The position numbers were made by a program, and so were the translations under genes. This document shows positions 33,465 through 44,495 of a DNA stretch of 64,000 nt, piece after piece. The notes below the pieces were generated by a model. It did not search any database and was not told the origin of the DNA. It saw only the letters and a program-made list of their open reading frames with translations. Source of the DNA: Panulirus ornatus (taxonomy: Eukaryota; Arthropoda; Malacostraca; Decapoda; Palinuridae); assembly GCF_036320965.1 (NCBI RefSeq), contig NC_092261.1, positions 16,329,646 to 16,393,645 of the forward strand. The letters are read 5' to 3'. Numbering within the stretch: the stretch's first letter is position 1; every line of letters starts with the position of its first letter.

Positions 33465-33760
33465 TTATGAGGTATATGATAAGTAAACTGTTTACATTGC
33501 AAGGTATATGATAAGTGAACTGTTTACTACTACAATGTACATAAGTGAACTGTTTACCATTACAAAGTACATAAGTGAACTCTTTACATTACGAGGTATA
33601 TGATAAATGAACTGTTTACATTGCAAGGTACATGATAAGGGAACTGTTTACAGGCAAGGTATATGATAAGTGAACTGTTTACATTGCAAGGTATATAAGT
33701 GAACTGTTTACAATTACAAGGTACACGATAAGTGAACTGTTTACAAGGCCTGGGCACCAC
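33465..33760. repeat. ~30-bp tandem repeat (GATAAGTGAACTGTTTACA)
   Basis: About nine units of GATAAGTGAACTGTTTAC plus CATTGCAAGGTATAT, 26-33 bp long depending on small deletions. Two further diverged units extend to 33870. Confidence 0.88.
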
Positions 33761-34373
33761 TGAATGAATAGTGGGTTACATATTAAGTATTCTGCTTACA
33801 AAGGCTGGGCAACAATGACCAGATACGACCACCACAAGGTACACAAGAAGTGAATTATTCACAAAAAAAAAAAAAATATTGAATACTTTCCAAATATCTA
33901 ACGATGAACATTGTTATGGACGAAATACTACCATATTGTAATATTCGGTTGAAAATTACCCCTGAATTCGCTCATTTTTCACACGTCGAAGTCCCTAGTG
34001 TTGCAGAGCGTGAGAGCAGATCTGCTGGTCAAGTTCAACTCGTCAACTCGGTGTCAGTAAGAATGACAAAATCCCATGAGGATCCTATACAAAACATAGG
34101 ATTTTTCTTTTCATATATATTTCCTGTGCGTCAAAACGTTCAGCTTAATCATGCAACACAGCCTCTATTGCTTTTACACTGTGTACAAAATATTCAGTTC
34201 TTGACATCAGTAACGAAAGCTCGCTAAATATCATACATTAGCATATCAAAGGTGTTCCCTCACATCACATGTAATCTATTAATCATCCTGGCATGAATGC
34301 AAATCAGGGCTAAAAAGTGCACGAGAGATATACTGTTACAATGCTGATATAAAAGCATGTCAAAGAACACAGC

Positions 34374-34377
<4 letters not shown>
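33761..34377. other. no gene recognised
   Basis: The 107-codon frame at 33904-34227 starts at an ATG but shows no domain. Length is within chance. Confidence 0.4.

Positions 34378-34440
<63 letters not shown>
34378..34440. repeat. (TA)n microsatellite
   Basis: About 31 TA units. Confidence 0.97.
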
Positions 34441-34442
<2 letters not shown>

Positions 34443-34678
34443 TTTCTTTTTCTTTTAAACTATTCGCCATTTCCCGCGTTAGCGAGGTAGCGTTAAGAAC
34501 AGAGGACTGGGCCTTTTTTGGAATATCCTCACCTGGCCCCCTCTGTTCCTTCTTTTGGAAAATCAAAAAAAAAAACCGAGAGGGGAGGATTTCCAGCCCC
34601 CTGCTCCCTCCCCTTTTAGTCGCCTTCTACGACACGCAGGGAATACGTGGGAAGTATTCTTAATCCCTATCCCCAGGG

Positions 34679-34682
<4 letters not shown>
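34441..34682 (-). mobile_element. element S copy 4, full length
   Basis: All landmarks of the reference copy are present on the minus strand, with an A/T tract of 12 in the middle and (TA)n on both sides. Confidence 0.9.

Positions 34683-34745
<63 letters not shown>
34683..34745. repeat. (TA)n microsatellite
   Basis: About 31 TA units. Confidence 0.97.
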
Positions 34746-34748
<3 letters not shown>

Positions 34749-34987
34749 CCTGATAACACTATTGCAAAACACAATTACCACAAAGACTTACACCATCTAA
34801 CAGGAAAACAGACGGGCCAGCCATCACTCACTGCATGAAAACAAAGCTCCAAAACTTCAGGACTGATGATTTCCCATCCCTGGCTCATGCAGTCTCACAC
34901 TTCATCAACATCTCCAACCAAGCCAGCAAAAAAAACACGCACCACAAAGGCGGAGAAAGAAATATAACCCAAGCTTCTCCCCACAAG
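34746..34987. other. 240-bp segment between two (TA)n tracts
   Basis: No relation to element S or to any LINE is visible. It may be another dispersed unit inserted in TA beds. Its short frames are not recognisable. Confidence 0.35.

Positions 34988-35051
<64 letters not shown>
34988..35051. repeat. (TA)n microsatellite
   Basis: About 32 TA units. Confidence 0.97.
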
Positions 35052-35055
<4 letters not shown>

Positions 35056-35117
35056 TCGTTTGTAAGGAGGCCTTTATTTCCCCTGTTCCTGAGCGGAGCT
35101 AATCCTTGATGCTGCAG

Positions 35118-35265
35118 GAGCCATGTCAAAAGGACCCAGAAAATGTATGACCGAAAATATAAACTCTATAGGATGCCAACTGAATGGTATAGCTTACTAC
35201 AGAGAATACTGGTGGAAGGAGAGCTAGAAAATAATCAGGAGACTAATGTGTATGAAATTCATAAG
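35118..35265 (+). CDS. candidate internal exon
   Basis: An acceptor (GATGCTGCAG, ending 35117) and a donor (CATAAG|GTATGT at 35265/35266) bound 148 bp. With one leading base, 49 codons stay open and include KMYDRKYKLYRMPTEWYSLL and ENNQETNVYEIHK. The composition is protein-like and non-repetitive, but no family is recognised. A second frame is open over the first two thirds, which weakens the case. It could also be a transposon fragment, since TA-bounded repeats adjoin it. Confidence 0.22.
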
Positions 35266-35309
35266 GTATGTAGACGATACACTCTGTGCATTCAGTGAAT
35301 GTGTATACA

Positions 35310-35573
35310 GAAGAAGAGGAGGAGGAGGAGGAGGATGAGGAGAGAGATGAAGGAGAAGAAGAAAAAGAAGAAGATAAGGGAGAAGAAGAAGAAGAAGAAG
35401 ATAAGGGAGAAGAAGAAGAAGAAGAATTAGAACAAGAAGATAAAGGAGAAGACGACGAAGAAGAAGAAGAAGAAGATAAAGGAGGAGAAGAAGAAGAAGA
35501 AGATAAAGGAGGAGAAGAAGAAGAAGAAGAAGAAGAAGACAAAGGAGGAGAAGAAGAGGAAGAAGAAATATAA
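35310..35573. repeat. (GAA)n/(GGA)n purine tract
   Basis: About 260 bp of almost pure purines with AAGATAAAGGAG-like interruptions. The 95-codon Glu-rich frame is a product of the repeat. Long GAA tracts can form triplex structures. Confidence 0.93.
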
Positions 35574-36879
35574 ATTCGGTGCCTGGCGACAACTTCAATG
35601 ATCCACATCACACGGTAGTGGTCCGTTGTGTATGACGTCACGTTATACTTACCTCGGTGCATTCTGTGAGTGACCAACTTCCCGGGGAACTAACGGTATA
35701 CGGGACACCAGCGAACAACAGATGGACGCACACAAACGTGACTTAGTCACCGTTACTGTGAGCAATACTTAAGAGAATTCCTTCTTTTTTTCATAAGAAA
35801 ATTCCTTTTTTTTTTTTTTTCGTGCTCGCTCAGCTCTCCCTGGTCTGCAATCTGGCCAACGAGTCTCGTTCAATTAGGATTTGATACGAGACTGCCATGG
35901 CCTCCACGGATAGTCTCGTACACATCACACGTCATGGGGTAACGAGAGAGAGTCTCGCACAAACCACACATCATGGGGGAGTTGACAGATATTCACGAAC
36001 ACATCATACATAATGGGGGTAAGGGCTTTCTATTCACGTACACATCAATGTCTACGGTCATAGATAATCACGTACACACACATGAGTAAGGACAGATACT
36101 CATGTACACACCACACGATAAGGACATCTGTGAAGATCACTTCCAGCAAGTCACCACAATTACGTCAACAACGCATGTTTTACGACACCGGTCCAGAGGG
36201 CTACTCTTCTTAGAAAGAGAAAAAAAAAAATATATTGGTTTTGAACACTGTACAGTTATGCACTCCAGTAATGATATGCACGCCAGCAAAATCGAAGTTC
36301 AGACTAGAGTGCGTACATTTGCATACAAAGAATCACTTCACCCCAGGCACTCACTACAAGACGAGAGGTTAAGAAATGCATTCATAAAGCCACTTACGGA
36401 GGGAGTAAAGGAGGTTAATTTACATATCAAAGCCAGTGTCTTTAAGCCGGCTTTAATTCCACGAAGGCGCCACAAGTATGTGAATGGAGCATCGCTTACC
36501 TATGAGGAGGTATGAGGATGGAGGGTGAGGTAAGGGGAGAGGGGAAGAGGAGCGGAGCGCCCCGCCTTCATCGCTGCTGCTGCCGCCGCCACACGGAAGG
36601 GGCTTCACCACCCCTCCCGCCCCTCCTCAACCCTTTAATACCAATGGGGATCATGGAAGAAGTAGGTGGGGGGAGGGGGCGCAATGGGGGGGGGGAGAGC
36701 TTTGTGGAACTTCTGCTCCTCATTCGAGTCCGGCTCGTAAAGGCGAACAGCTGCAAGAATCCTCGAACTCTTATTTAGATTTGCAGAGCTTGTTGTTCTT
36801 CTTTTGATTACTCGCCTGTGCGATGATGCCATCCCACTGACAGCGATTTTGCCAATCTCCCTTGTTGCAACATCACTAG
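35574..36879. other. no gene recognised
   Basis: CGTACACATCACAC-like phrases recur four or five times in 35890-36110. A 137-codon ATG frame (36102-36515) ends at GAG|GTATGAG, a possible donor, but has no known domain. 36530-36720 is GC- and purine-rich. Confidence 0.4.
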
Positions 36880-38808
36880 CAACCGGCAGCTGCATCAGTA
36901 CTAGCAGGAGTGTTACGACCACAACAGCAGCTGCAGCAGTACTAGCAGCAGTGTTACTACCACAACAGCAGCTGCAGCAGTACTAGCAGCAGTGTTACTA
37001 CCACAACAGCAGCTGCAGCAGTACTAGCAGCAGTGTTACTACCACAACAGCAGCTGCATGAGTACTAGCAGGAGTGTTACGACCACAACAGCAGCTGCAT
37101 GAGTACTAGCAGGAGTGTTACGACCACAACAGCAGCTGCATCAGTACTAGCAGGAGTGTTACTACCACAACAGCAGCTGCAGCAGTACTAGCAGCAGTGT
37201 TACTACCACAACAGCAGCTGCAGCAGTACTAGCAGGAGTGTTACGACCACAACAGCAGCTGCAGCAGTACTAGCAGGAGTGTTACGACCACAACAGCAGC
37301 TGCAGCAGTACTAGCAGGAGTGTTACAACCACAACAGCAGCTGCAGCAGTACTAGCAGGAGTGTTACGACCACAACAGCAGCTGCAGCAGTACTAGCAGC
37401 AGTGTTACTACCACAACAGCAGCTGCAGCAGTACTAGCAGCAGTGTTACTACCACAACATCAGCTGCAGCAGTACTAGCAGCAGTGTTACTACCACAACA
37501 GCAGCTGCAGCAGTACTAGCAGGAGTGTTACGACCACAACAGCAGCTGCAGCAGTACTAGCAGGAGTGTTACTACCACAACAGCAGCTGCAGCAGTACTA
37601 GCAGCAGTGTTACTACCACAACAGCAGCTGCAGCAGTACTAGCAGCAGTGTTACTACCACAACATCAGCTGCAGCAGTACTAGCAGCAGTGTTACTACCA
37701 CAACAGCAGCTGCAGCAGTACTAGCAGGAGTGTTACTACCACAACAGCAGCTGCATCAGTACTAGCAGGAGTGTTACTACCACAACCGGCAGCTGCAGCA
37801 GTACTAGCAGCAGTGTTACTACCACAACAGCAGCTGCAGCAGTACTAGTAGGAGCGTTACTACCACAACAGCAGCTGCAGCAGTACTAGCAGGAGTGTTA
37901 CTACCACAACAGCAGCTGCAGCAGTACTAGCAGCAGTGTTACGACCACAACAGCAGCTGCAGCAGTACTAGTAGGAGTGTTACTACCACAACAGCAGCTG
38001 CAGCAGTACTAGCAGCAGTGTTACTACCACAACAGCAGCTGCATCAGTACTAGCAGGAGTGTTACTACCACAACCGGCAGCTGCAGCAGTACTAGCAGGA
38101 GTGTTACTACCACAACAGCAGCTGCAGCAGTACTAGCAGGAGCGTTACTACCACAACAGCAGCTGCAGCAGTACTAGCAGGAGTGTTACTACCACAGCAG
38201 CAGCTGCAGCAGTACTAGCAGGAGTGTTACTACCACAACAGCAGCTGCAGCAGTACTAGCAACAGTACCACAACCACAACAGCAGCTGCAGCAGTACTAG
38301 CAGGAGCGTTACTACCACAACAGCAGCTGCAGCAGTACTAGCAACAGTACCACAACCACAACAGCAGCTGCAGCAGTATCACTACCACAACAGCAGCTGG
38401 AGCAGTACTAGCAACAGTACCACAACCACAACAGCAGCTGCAGCAGTATCACTACCACAACAGCAGCTGCAGCAGTACTAGCAACAGTACCACAACCACA
38501 ACAGCAGCTGCAGCAGTATCACTACCACAACAGCAGCTGCAGCAGTACTAGCAACAGTACCACAACCACAACAGCAGCTGCAGCAGTATCACTACCACAA
38601 CAGCAGCTGTAGCAGTACTAGCAACAGTACCACAACCACAACAGCAGCTGCAGCAGTATCACTACTACAACAGCAGCTGCAGCAGTACTAGCAACAGTAC
38701 CACAACCACAACAGCAGCTGCAGCAGTATCACTACCACAACAGCAGCTGCAGCAGTATCACTACCACAACAGCAGCTGCAGCAGTATCACTACCACAAGA
38801 GCAGCTGT
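36880..38808. repeat. 41-bp satellite with CAGCTG in nearly every unit
   Basis: Unit CAGCAGCTGCAGCAGTACTA plus GCAGGAGTGTTACTACCACAA is 41 bp (for example CAGCAGCTG at 36966 and 37007). About 33 units run to about 38250. The array then changes to a 70-bp higher-order unit of alternating 41- and 29-bp monomers with GCAACAGTACCACAACC. Sporadic TCAGTACTAG and CCGGCAGC variants recur at intervals, showing block-wise duplication. Frames close regularly because 41 is not a multiple of 3. Confidence 0.97.
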
Positions 38809-38929
38809 TATGATTGCATTCACAGCAGAATCATCATGACCCATCGCAGCAGCTGCATTACCAGTCAATACAGGACTTCGTTTAATCAACAGCAAAAAAA
38901 AAAAGAAAAAAAACAATTCACCATTAAGA

Positions 38930-38980
38930 AACAACAACAATACCAACAACAACAACAACAACAACAACAACACCACCAAT

Positions 38981-39012
<32 letters not shown>
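38930..39012. repeat. (CAA)n microsatellite
   Basis: About 25 CAA units with a few ACC steps. Confidence 0.95.
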
Positions 39013-39134
39013 AGCTATCAGTAACACCCTCTGCGATGGCTTAAGTGACAGTAACACATCAAGTAGCACCACCTCATCAGCAGTTCAACGCAGCATAAGT
39101 AACAGCGGTAATGGCAGTCGCAGCATAACTGAAG

Positions 39135-39620
39135 CAAAAGTAACGGGACACAAGTAGCAAAGTATCAACAGACATCGATTAATGGGCAACGGGAGCAAAG
39201 TATCAACAGACATCGTTCAACGGGCAACAGGAGCAAAGTATCAACGGACAGCCTTAAATCAGCAACAGGAGCAAAGTATCAACAGACATCGTTAAACGGG
39301 CAACAGGAGCAAAGTATCAACAGACAGCGATTAACGGGCAACAGTAGCAAAGTATCAACAGACATCGATTAACGGGCAACGGGAGCAAAGTATCAACAGA
39401 CAGCCTTAAATTAGCAACAGGAGCAAAGTATCAACTGACAGCGAATAAGGGGAAACAGGAGCAAAGTATCAACAGACAGCCTTAAACTAACAACAGGAGC
39501 AAAATATCAACAGACAGCCTTAAACTAGCAACAGGAGCAAAGCATTAACAGACAGCATTAAACGGGCTTCAGGAGCAAAGTATCAACAGAAAGCGCTAAA
39601 CGGGCAACAGGAAAAACATT
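39135..39620. repeat. 38-bp tandem array (GGAGCAAAGTATCAACAGAC)
   Basis: About 12 units at 38-39 bp spacing (for example GCAAAGT at 39194 and 39232), with ATCGATTAACGGGCAACA as the other half, becoming diverged to the right. Confidence 0.94.
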
Positions 39621-39689
39621 AAATACAACAGGATAACAGGCAATACATGGAGTAACAGCATTACTACAGCAACTGGAACAAAGACAACA

Positions 39690-40060
39690 GCGTTCATAAC
39701 ATTAGCGGCAGCAGAAGCAGCAGCAGAAGCCATGACAGAACCGGTATTGCAGCTACAAATGCAGCAGCAGTAACAGCAGTAGATACAGCAGCTGATGCAG
39801 CAGCAGATACAGCAGCTGATGCAGCAGCAGATACAGCAGCAGAAGCAGCATTAGATACAGCAGCAGAAGCCATGACAGAATCGATATTGCAGCTACAAAT
39901 GCAGCAGCAGCAACAGCAGCAGATACAGCAGCTGATGCAGCAGCAGATACAGCAGTAGATACAGCAGTTGGTGCAGCAGCAGATACAGCATTAGATACAG
40001 CAGTAGCGGCAATAACAACGTCAGGACTGCATTAACAGCCACAGCACCGGCAGCAGAGGC
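39690..40060. repeat. CAG-rich repeat (GCAGCAGATACAGCAGCTGA)
   Basis: Imperfect 12-24 bp units of GCAGCAGATACA, with an internal duplication of about 190 bp (AGCCATGACAGAA at 39729 and 39869). Confidence 0.9.
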
Positions 40061-40422
40061 AGAGGCGACAATTTACCCGCATCTCTTTAAGCAATATTTT
40101 GAAAATTGAATAATGCTCGGAGACGGAGGATAAGCCTTAGAAAATTGGACGGTAATTGGTTCCTATGGAGGGAGGGTAGGGGGTGTGGGGTGGGGGGGGT
40201 CATCCGCCGAGCTGGACCGAGGGGAGGGGAGGGGAGGGGACAGAATAAGTAGTTAAGGGAGGGGAGGAGACAGAATAAGTGGTTAAGGGGAGTTTAAATA
40301 GTGGGGACGAACAGTGGGGAGTGTGGAAGGGGGTGGGTAAGGGGAAAGGTCACTTTTGTCACTCACTCACGTCAAACTTCGACCGTACACACAGACTAGG
40401 GGAGAGGAGGGGAGGGGAAGGG

Positions 40423-40425
<3 letters not shown>
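40061..40425. other. G-rich sequence, no gene recognised
   Basis: GGGGAGGGGA runs near 40170-40280 have quadruplex potential; two near-identical GGAGGGGAGGAGACAGAATAAG copies lie at about 40215-40280. Confidence 0.5.

Positions 40426-40462
<37 letters not shown>
40426..40462. repeat. (GT)n microsatellite
   Basis: About 18 GT units. Confidence 0.96.
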
Positions 40463-40464
<2 letters not shown>

Positions 40465-40860
40465 TGAGGGGGAGGAGGAGGTGGGGGAGGTGAGAGTGAG
40501 GCAAAAGGAGAGGACCCTCGACTACGAAAGAACAGCAACAGCTGACACCTCCCTCCTCCCTCACGCCCCCGCGCCAGGGGTATGGGAGGGGAAAAACGGG
40601 TTGTCGACTCCCAATCGACTCTGGTAGGGACGTGTGGCACACAGGCTTCCAAAGGGATTCTCGGCCTTATCTGACAATTCTGCGCTGTGAGTAATCGCTA
40701 CCAATACTCGTATGCCACTATTTACAGGCTCCTATATACGGATTTAAAACGTAACAAACGGATTTGTAATATAAATCGCTATTCGTCTACACAAGCTCCA
40801 TAAACACAGGAAACACATGGATTGCCACGAAAAACGACATGCACACAGACACACAGACAC
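40463..40860. other. no gene recognised
   Basis: Mixed sequence. No supported feature. Confidence 0.45.
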
Positions 40861-40869
40861 ACACACACG

Positions 40870-40899
40870 TTGGTATGTGTGTGTGTGTATGTGCGAGTG

Positions 40900-40940
<41 letters not shown>

Positions 40941-41073
40941 GTGTGTGTGTGTGGTGTGTGTGTGGTGTGTGTGTGTGGTGTGTGTGTGTGGTGTGTGTGT
41001 GTGGTGTGTGTGTGGTGTGTGTGTGGTGTGTGTGTGTGGTGTGTGGTGTGTGTGTGGTGTGTGTGTGGTGTGT

Positions 41074-41114
<41 letters not shown>

Positions 41115-41126
41115 TGTGTGTGTGTA
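40870..41126. repeat. (GT)n with regular GG slips
   Basis: GTGTGGTGTGTGTG-type units recur about 16 times, giving long Cys/Val frames on plus and Thr/His frames on minus that are spurious. Confidence 0.95.
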
Positions 41127-41137
41127 ATACCCGACTT

Positions 41138-41250
41138 GCACTGTACAGGGAGGGAGTTTTACACTCGTGGGGCTCCATCTCTTGGACGTTATCTACTTCC
41201 ATAAAACATCATGAATCTATGTTTTGCCGTCTGCATCGACCATGTCTTCA
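41138..41250 (+). mobile_element. SINE module M, diverged
   Basis: GGGAGTTTTACACTCGTGG and CCATCTCTTGGACG resemble the 32300 copy, placed directly after a (GT)n run. Confidence 0.5.
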
Positions 41251-41862
41251 GCCATTGTCAAGTCCAGGCTACTAACCTGGAACTGACCTGACCTGACCTG
41301 ACCTAGACGCTACTACCCATCCGTTGAATTCAGTCGTGCACACGCACGCACTTACACCCACATACTACCCACACAGCACTCACATACATACACACACATC
41401 AAGAGACGGTGAACCCACCCCCCCCCCAAAAGGGTAAAACTCCCTCCCCGCACAGAACAAATACGTAATTATTCCGGGTAATTAAACACATCGCCGGTCA
41501 TCTGAGTATTCCTACATCCTCTCCCTCATACACGGTTGGTCTTGGGTGGAAATACGAGACCTGGCTTTCTCTTTTCTTTTTTTTTTTCCTATATTCATTC
41601 GCACAGAGTTTATGAGGAGGAAGAAAACCAAAAAATATGCTTACCTCCCCCACCCCAACCCACACACACACCCCCAACACCCACTAAACCGTCCTAATTT
41701 ATTAGCATATTAAAGATCGTCAATAAAGAATGGGCTCTGGTAGTTTAATTTCCAGCCTCCCAAAATATATATATATATATATTAAATTCCGTCAGATGTA
41801 TTGAGAAAGTTAATATGGAACTGGTGGTCCGTTTCAAATACGCTTTCCAGCTCTGGAAATTA
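41251..41862. other. no gene recognised
   Basis: It contains a short (CTGAC)n run near 41280-41305 and a CA-rich patch. No supported feature. Confidence 0.45.
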
Positions 41863-41870
41863 TGTCTACG

Positions 41871-41900
<30 letters not shown>
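41863..41900. repeat. (CA)n microsatellite
   Basis: About 14 CA units ending in CCACAAAAACAAC. Confidence 0.94.
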
Positions 41901-41901
<1 letters not shown>

Positions 41902-41924
41902 CACAAAAACAACAAGAATGGTAC

Positions 41925-42290
41925 CAGAATTAAATGGAATGACCTATGAAGAGAGGAGGAAATGCTCCCAGTCCGTTCACCCAAGAGGAGAGAAGAGTTA
42001 GGAGAGACTGTACCACTACATTCTAAGAGGCCATAACAGCGTTACCACAGAACTGTTCTTTGAATCAAGAAAAAGAGTCCAGGGCATGAAGACAACTGGA
42101 ATTTCGGCAAGAGAAGTGTACAGAGGGACGTGAGGAAGCAATTCCTCATCAATGAGTTGTGGATTCCTGAAACAAGCTTAGCAAGGAGGAGGAGAATGCG
42201 ACATCCAATGGAGAATTTAAAAACTCCATGGCAAGAAAATGGGATGAAAGGCACGAAAATAAAGCCCTCTCCTCGAAGTGTATAAACAGG
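41925..42290 (+). pseudogene. C-terminal relic of a CR1/jockey-type LINE
   Basis: Broken plus-strand frames give MTYEERRK, then LYHYILRGHNSV with LFFESRKRVQGM, then RDVRKQFLINELWIPE. The order matches the EERL / RRxRGD-YKIL-G / R-DVRK-FF-RV-WN-LP stretch that follows the polymerase in CR1-like proteins. There is at least one stop and one frameshift. The matching WN-LP end is not intact here. Confidence 0.5.
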
Positions 42291-42291
42291 T

Positions 42292-42296
<5 letters not shown>

Positions 42297-42341
<45 letters not shown>
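42297..42341. repeat. (CA)n microsatellite
   Basis: About 22 CA units. Confidence 0.96.
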
Positions 42342-42343
<2 letters not shown>

Positions 42344-43583
42344 TATCTTGATATATATCAATGGATCTGGAGAGATACTATGGTAGGGTTGACATACATA
42401 CTCTTTGAAAGGTATTACGAATACATGTTGCAGTAGGAAAGCAGCTAGAAGCAATGATGAGGAAATACCAAAAGAATAAGGCATGTATGCGAGTACCAGG
42501 AGAGAAGTGTGAGCCGTTCCATGTAAAGGTGGTTTTGCAGCCAGGTGAAGGTGGGTCTGCAGCAGGGGGATATGATGTCACCATGGCTGTTTGATTTGTT
42601 CATAGATGGGATAGTGAAGCAGGTGAATGCAGGAGTCTTGGAAAGAGGGGCAGGTCTCTGGTCAGTCAGGAGTGGAGGCCTGGAAGGTAAGTCAGTTGTT
42701 GCTTTGCTGGTGACGGATTTTGAGTGAGAAACTGTAGAAGTTGGTGTTTGAGTTTGGGTGAAAGTGTGAAAGGAGAAAGTTGAGGACACGCGCGAATCAA
42801 GTCCATGTCATGAAGTTCAGATGTGGACAGAGCCTGGTTTATTGGAGTGTGAGTTTGAACAGAGAGAACCTGGAGGAAGTGGGAGGGTTCAGGTAACTGG
42901 GAATGGACATGATAATGCAAAGAACCACGGAACCCGAAGTGAGCTAAAGATTGGATGAAGGTGTTAAGTCTTGGAAGTAAGGAAAAGTGTGTGGAATGAG
43001 AAGTTACTATCTGCGAGGGCAAAGATAGGTATGTTTGAGGGTATAGTAGTCCCGACGGTTTTGTATGAATGTAAGGCGTTGGGGGGGGAGCATTAGAAAT
43101 GAAAAGTCTGAGGGACAGATGGTGGTGTGAGGAGGGAGGATCGAATAAGATAAACAGGGTAAGAATAGAGGAATGTCAGAGAGCTGATGAGGGCACGATG
43201 AAATGGTCTGGACATATAAAAAGGATAAGTGAGGAGAGAATAATGAAAAAAATTTTACGTCAAAACAAAGAAACCAGATGGAAGAGGTGGAGGGATGGAG
43301 TGAAAGACGTTTGATAATTCGGGGTTTGATATTGCAGGTAGGTGTAAAGGCGTGCAAAGAATAGACTGAACTGGAGCGATGTGGTATATAGGGGAGGACA
43401 GGCCATTCAATGGGCTGAACCAGGGTATGTGAAACGGTCAAGGGAAACCAGGGCTTGTTTGTAGATGGGGGTTTCTGGTTTCGGTGCACTGTACAAGACA
43501 GGTATTGGTTGGAGGTAATGAATAAAGCTATTTCTTCACTTGTACTTGGTGCTACCTTGTTAACGCAGCAAACGGCGAACATA

Positions 43584-43585
<2 letters not shown>
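42342..43585 (+). pseudogene. decayed RTE-like LINE copy, from motif A to 3' end
   Basis: It begins near motif A (MDLE at 42361) and carries a motif B remnant (GLQQGDMMSPWLFDLFIDGI near 42550-42612). The LERGAG and RKLR regions and GMFEGIVVP (about 43030) follow, then a KWSGHIKRISEER block (about 43200) and the AINGLNQGM region (about 43410). The FADD motif is destroyed and many frameshifts are present. The 3' UTR ends at TGGTGCTACCTTGTTAACGC then AAACGGCGAACA, the short-tail form, followed by (TA)n. Confidence 0.85.

Positions 43586-43656
<71 letters not shown>
43586..43656. repeat. (TA)n microsatellite
   Basis: About 35 TA units; simultaneously the LINE tail and the left flank of element S copy 5. 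Confidence 0.97.
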
Positions 43657-43658
<2 letters not shown>

Positions 43659-43799
43659 CCTCCCCTCTCGTTTTTTTTTAATTTTCCAAAAGAAAGAACA
43701 GAGAATTGGGCCAGGTGAGGGTATTCCCTCAAAGGCCCACTCCTCTGTTCTTAACGCTACCTCGCTAATGCGGGAAATGGCGAATAGTTTGAAAGAAAG
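43657..43799 (+). mobile_element. element S copy 5, head missing
   Basis: It starts at AATCCTCCCCTCTCG, just before the internal T tract, and continues through the GAACAGAG/CTCTGTTC stem to GCTACCTCGCTAATGCGGGA and GGCGAATAG. Confidence 0.88.
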
Positions 43800-43804
43800 A
43801 AAAA

Positions 43805-43866
<62 letters not shown>
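43800..43866. repeat. poly(A)(TA)n tail
   Basis: About 22 A then about 22 TA units at the 3' end of element S copy 5. Confidence 0.96.
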
Positions 43867-43869
<3 letters not shown>

Positions 43870-44217
43870 AGAGAATCACTACAAACACGTTACTTCGTAT
43901 AAATGCAGAAACATCACTACGAGAAGGAAACATGAGTATCCTGCGTACTTTCGTGTAAATTCACCACTACCTCCATTAATGAGAGGACAAAGCAGAAAGC
44001 ATCACAACGTTTCAAAAGAATGAATCATGAATCTTTACCGTTTTGATATCCAAGGTTCGGACTATCTCTTCCAGAATTACAGTTTAAAAGAGAGAAAAAA
44101 AAAATAGACATTCTTTTTTTTTCCCCCCCCTCAGCGTTCCTTTCAGTCTTTGCTTCATCCACCAATCGTCGACCAACAGGCATAGACGCACTGGGCCTCC
44201 ATCACTTTCTACACCAA

Positions 44218-44218
<1 letters not shown>
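43867..44218. other. no gene recognised
   Basis: Mixed sequence. No supported feature. Confidence 0.45.

Positions 44219-44254
<36 letters not shown>
44219..44254. repeat. (CA)n microsatellite
   Basis: About 18 CA units. Confidence 0.96.
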
Positions 44255-44257
<3 letters not shown>

Positions 44258-44434
44258 TTTGATAAATGTACTTTTTCCCCAAGAGCAAGTGAGATCATAT
44301 TTCTGACCGGGCATTGGGAATCGATGGGAGTGAGACCCGGATTTTCCGCTCCGTGACTGGCCAAGTTATTTTAGGATCTCCCCCTCCCCCCCCTTCCCCC
44401 TACCTAGCCCCCCCCCCCAGGCGGAAAGCGAAGA

Positions 44435-44495
44435 GTTCTTCTTCTTCTTCTTCTTCTTCTTCTTCTTCTTCTTCTTCTTCCTCCTCCTCCTCTTA
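44435..44495. repeat. (CTT)n(CTC)n microsatellite
   Basis: About 15 TTC units then four CTC units. Confidence 0.96.

Noticed and set aside
34746..34987. Conserved protein fragment between two (TA)n tracts
   Set aside because: No frame gives recognisable motifs and no second copy was found in the window.
35286..35573. 95-codon Glu-rich plus frame and Ser/Leu-rich minus frames
   Set aside because: Encoded by a GAA/GGA purine tract; no flanking coding sequence.
36102..36515. 137-codon ATG frame ending at a possible donor
   Set aside because: Chance predicts several frames this long in 64 kb; no domain and only a weak GTATGA donor.
36880..38808. CRISPR array or polyglutamine gene
   Set aside because: 41-bp units have no variable spacers, and the frame changes each unit with frequent stops.
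41278..41310. Telomeric repeat
   Set aside because: The short CTGAC run does not match the arthropod TTAGG repeat and is only a few units long.
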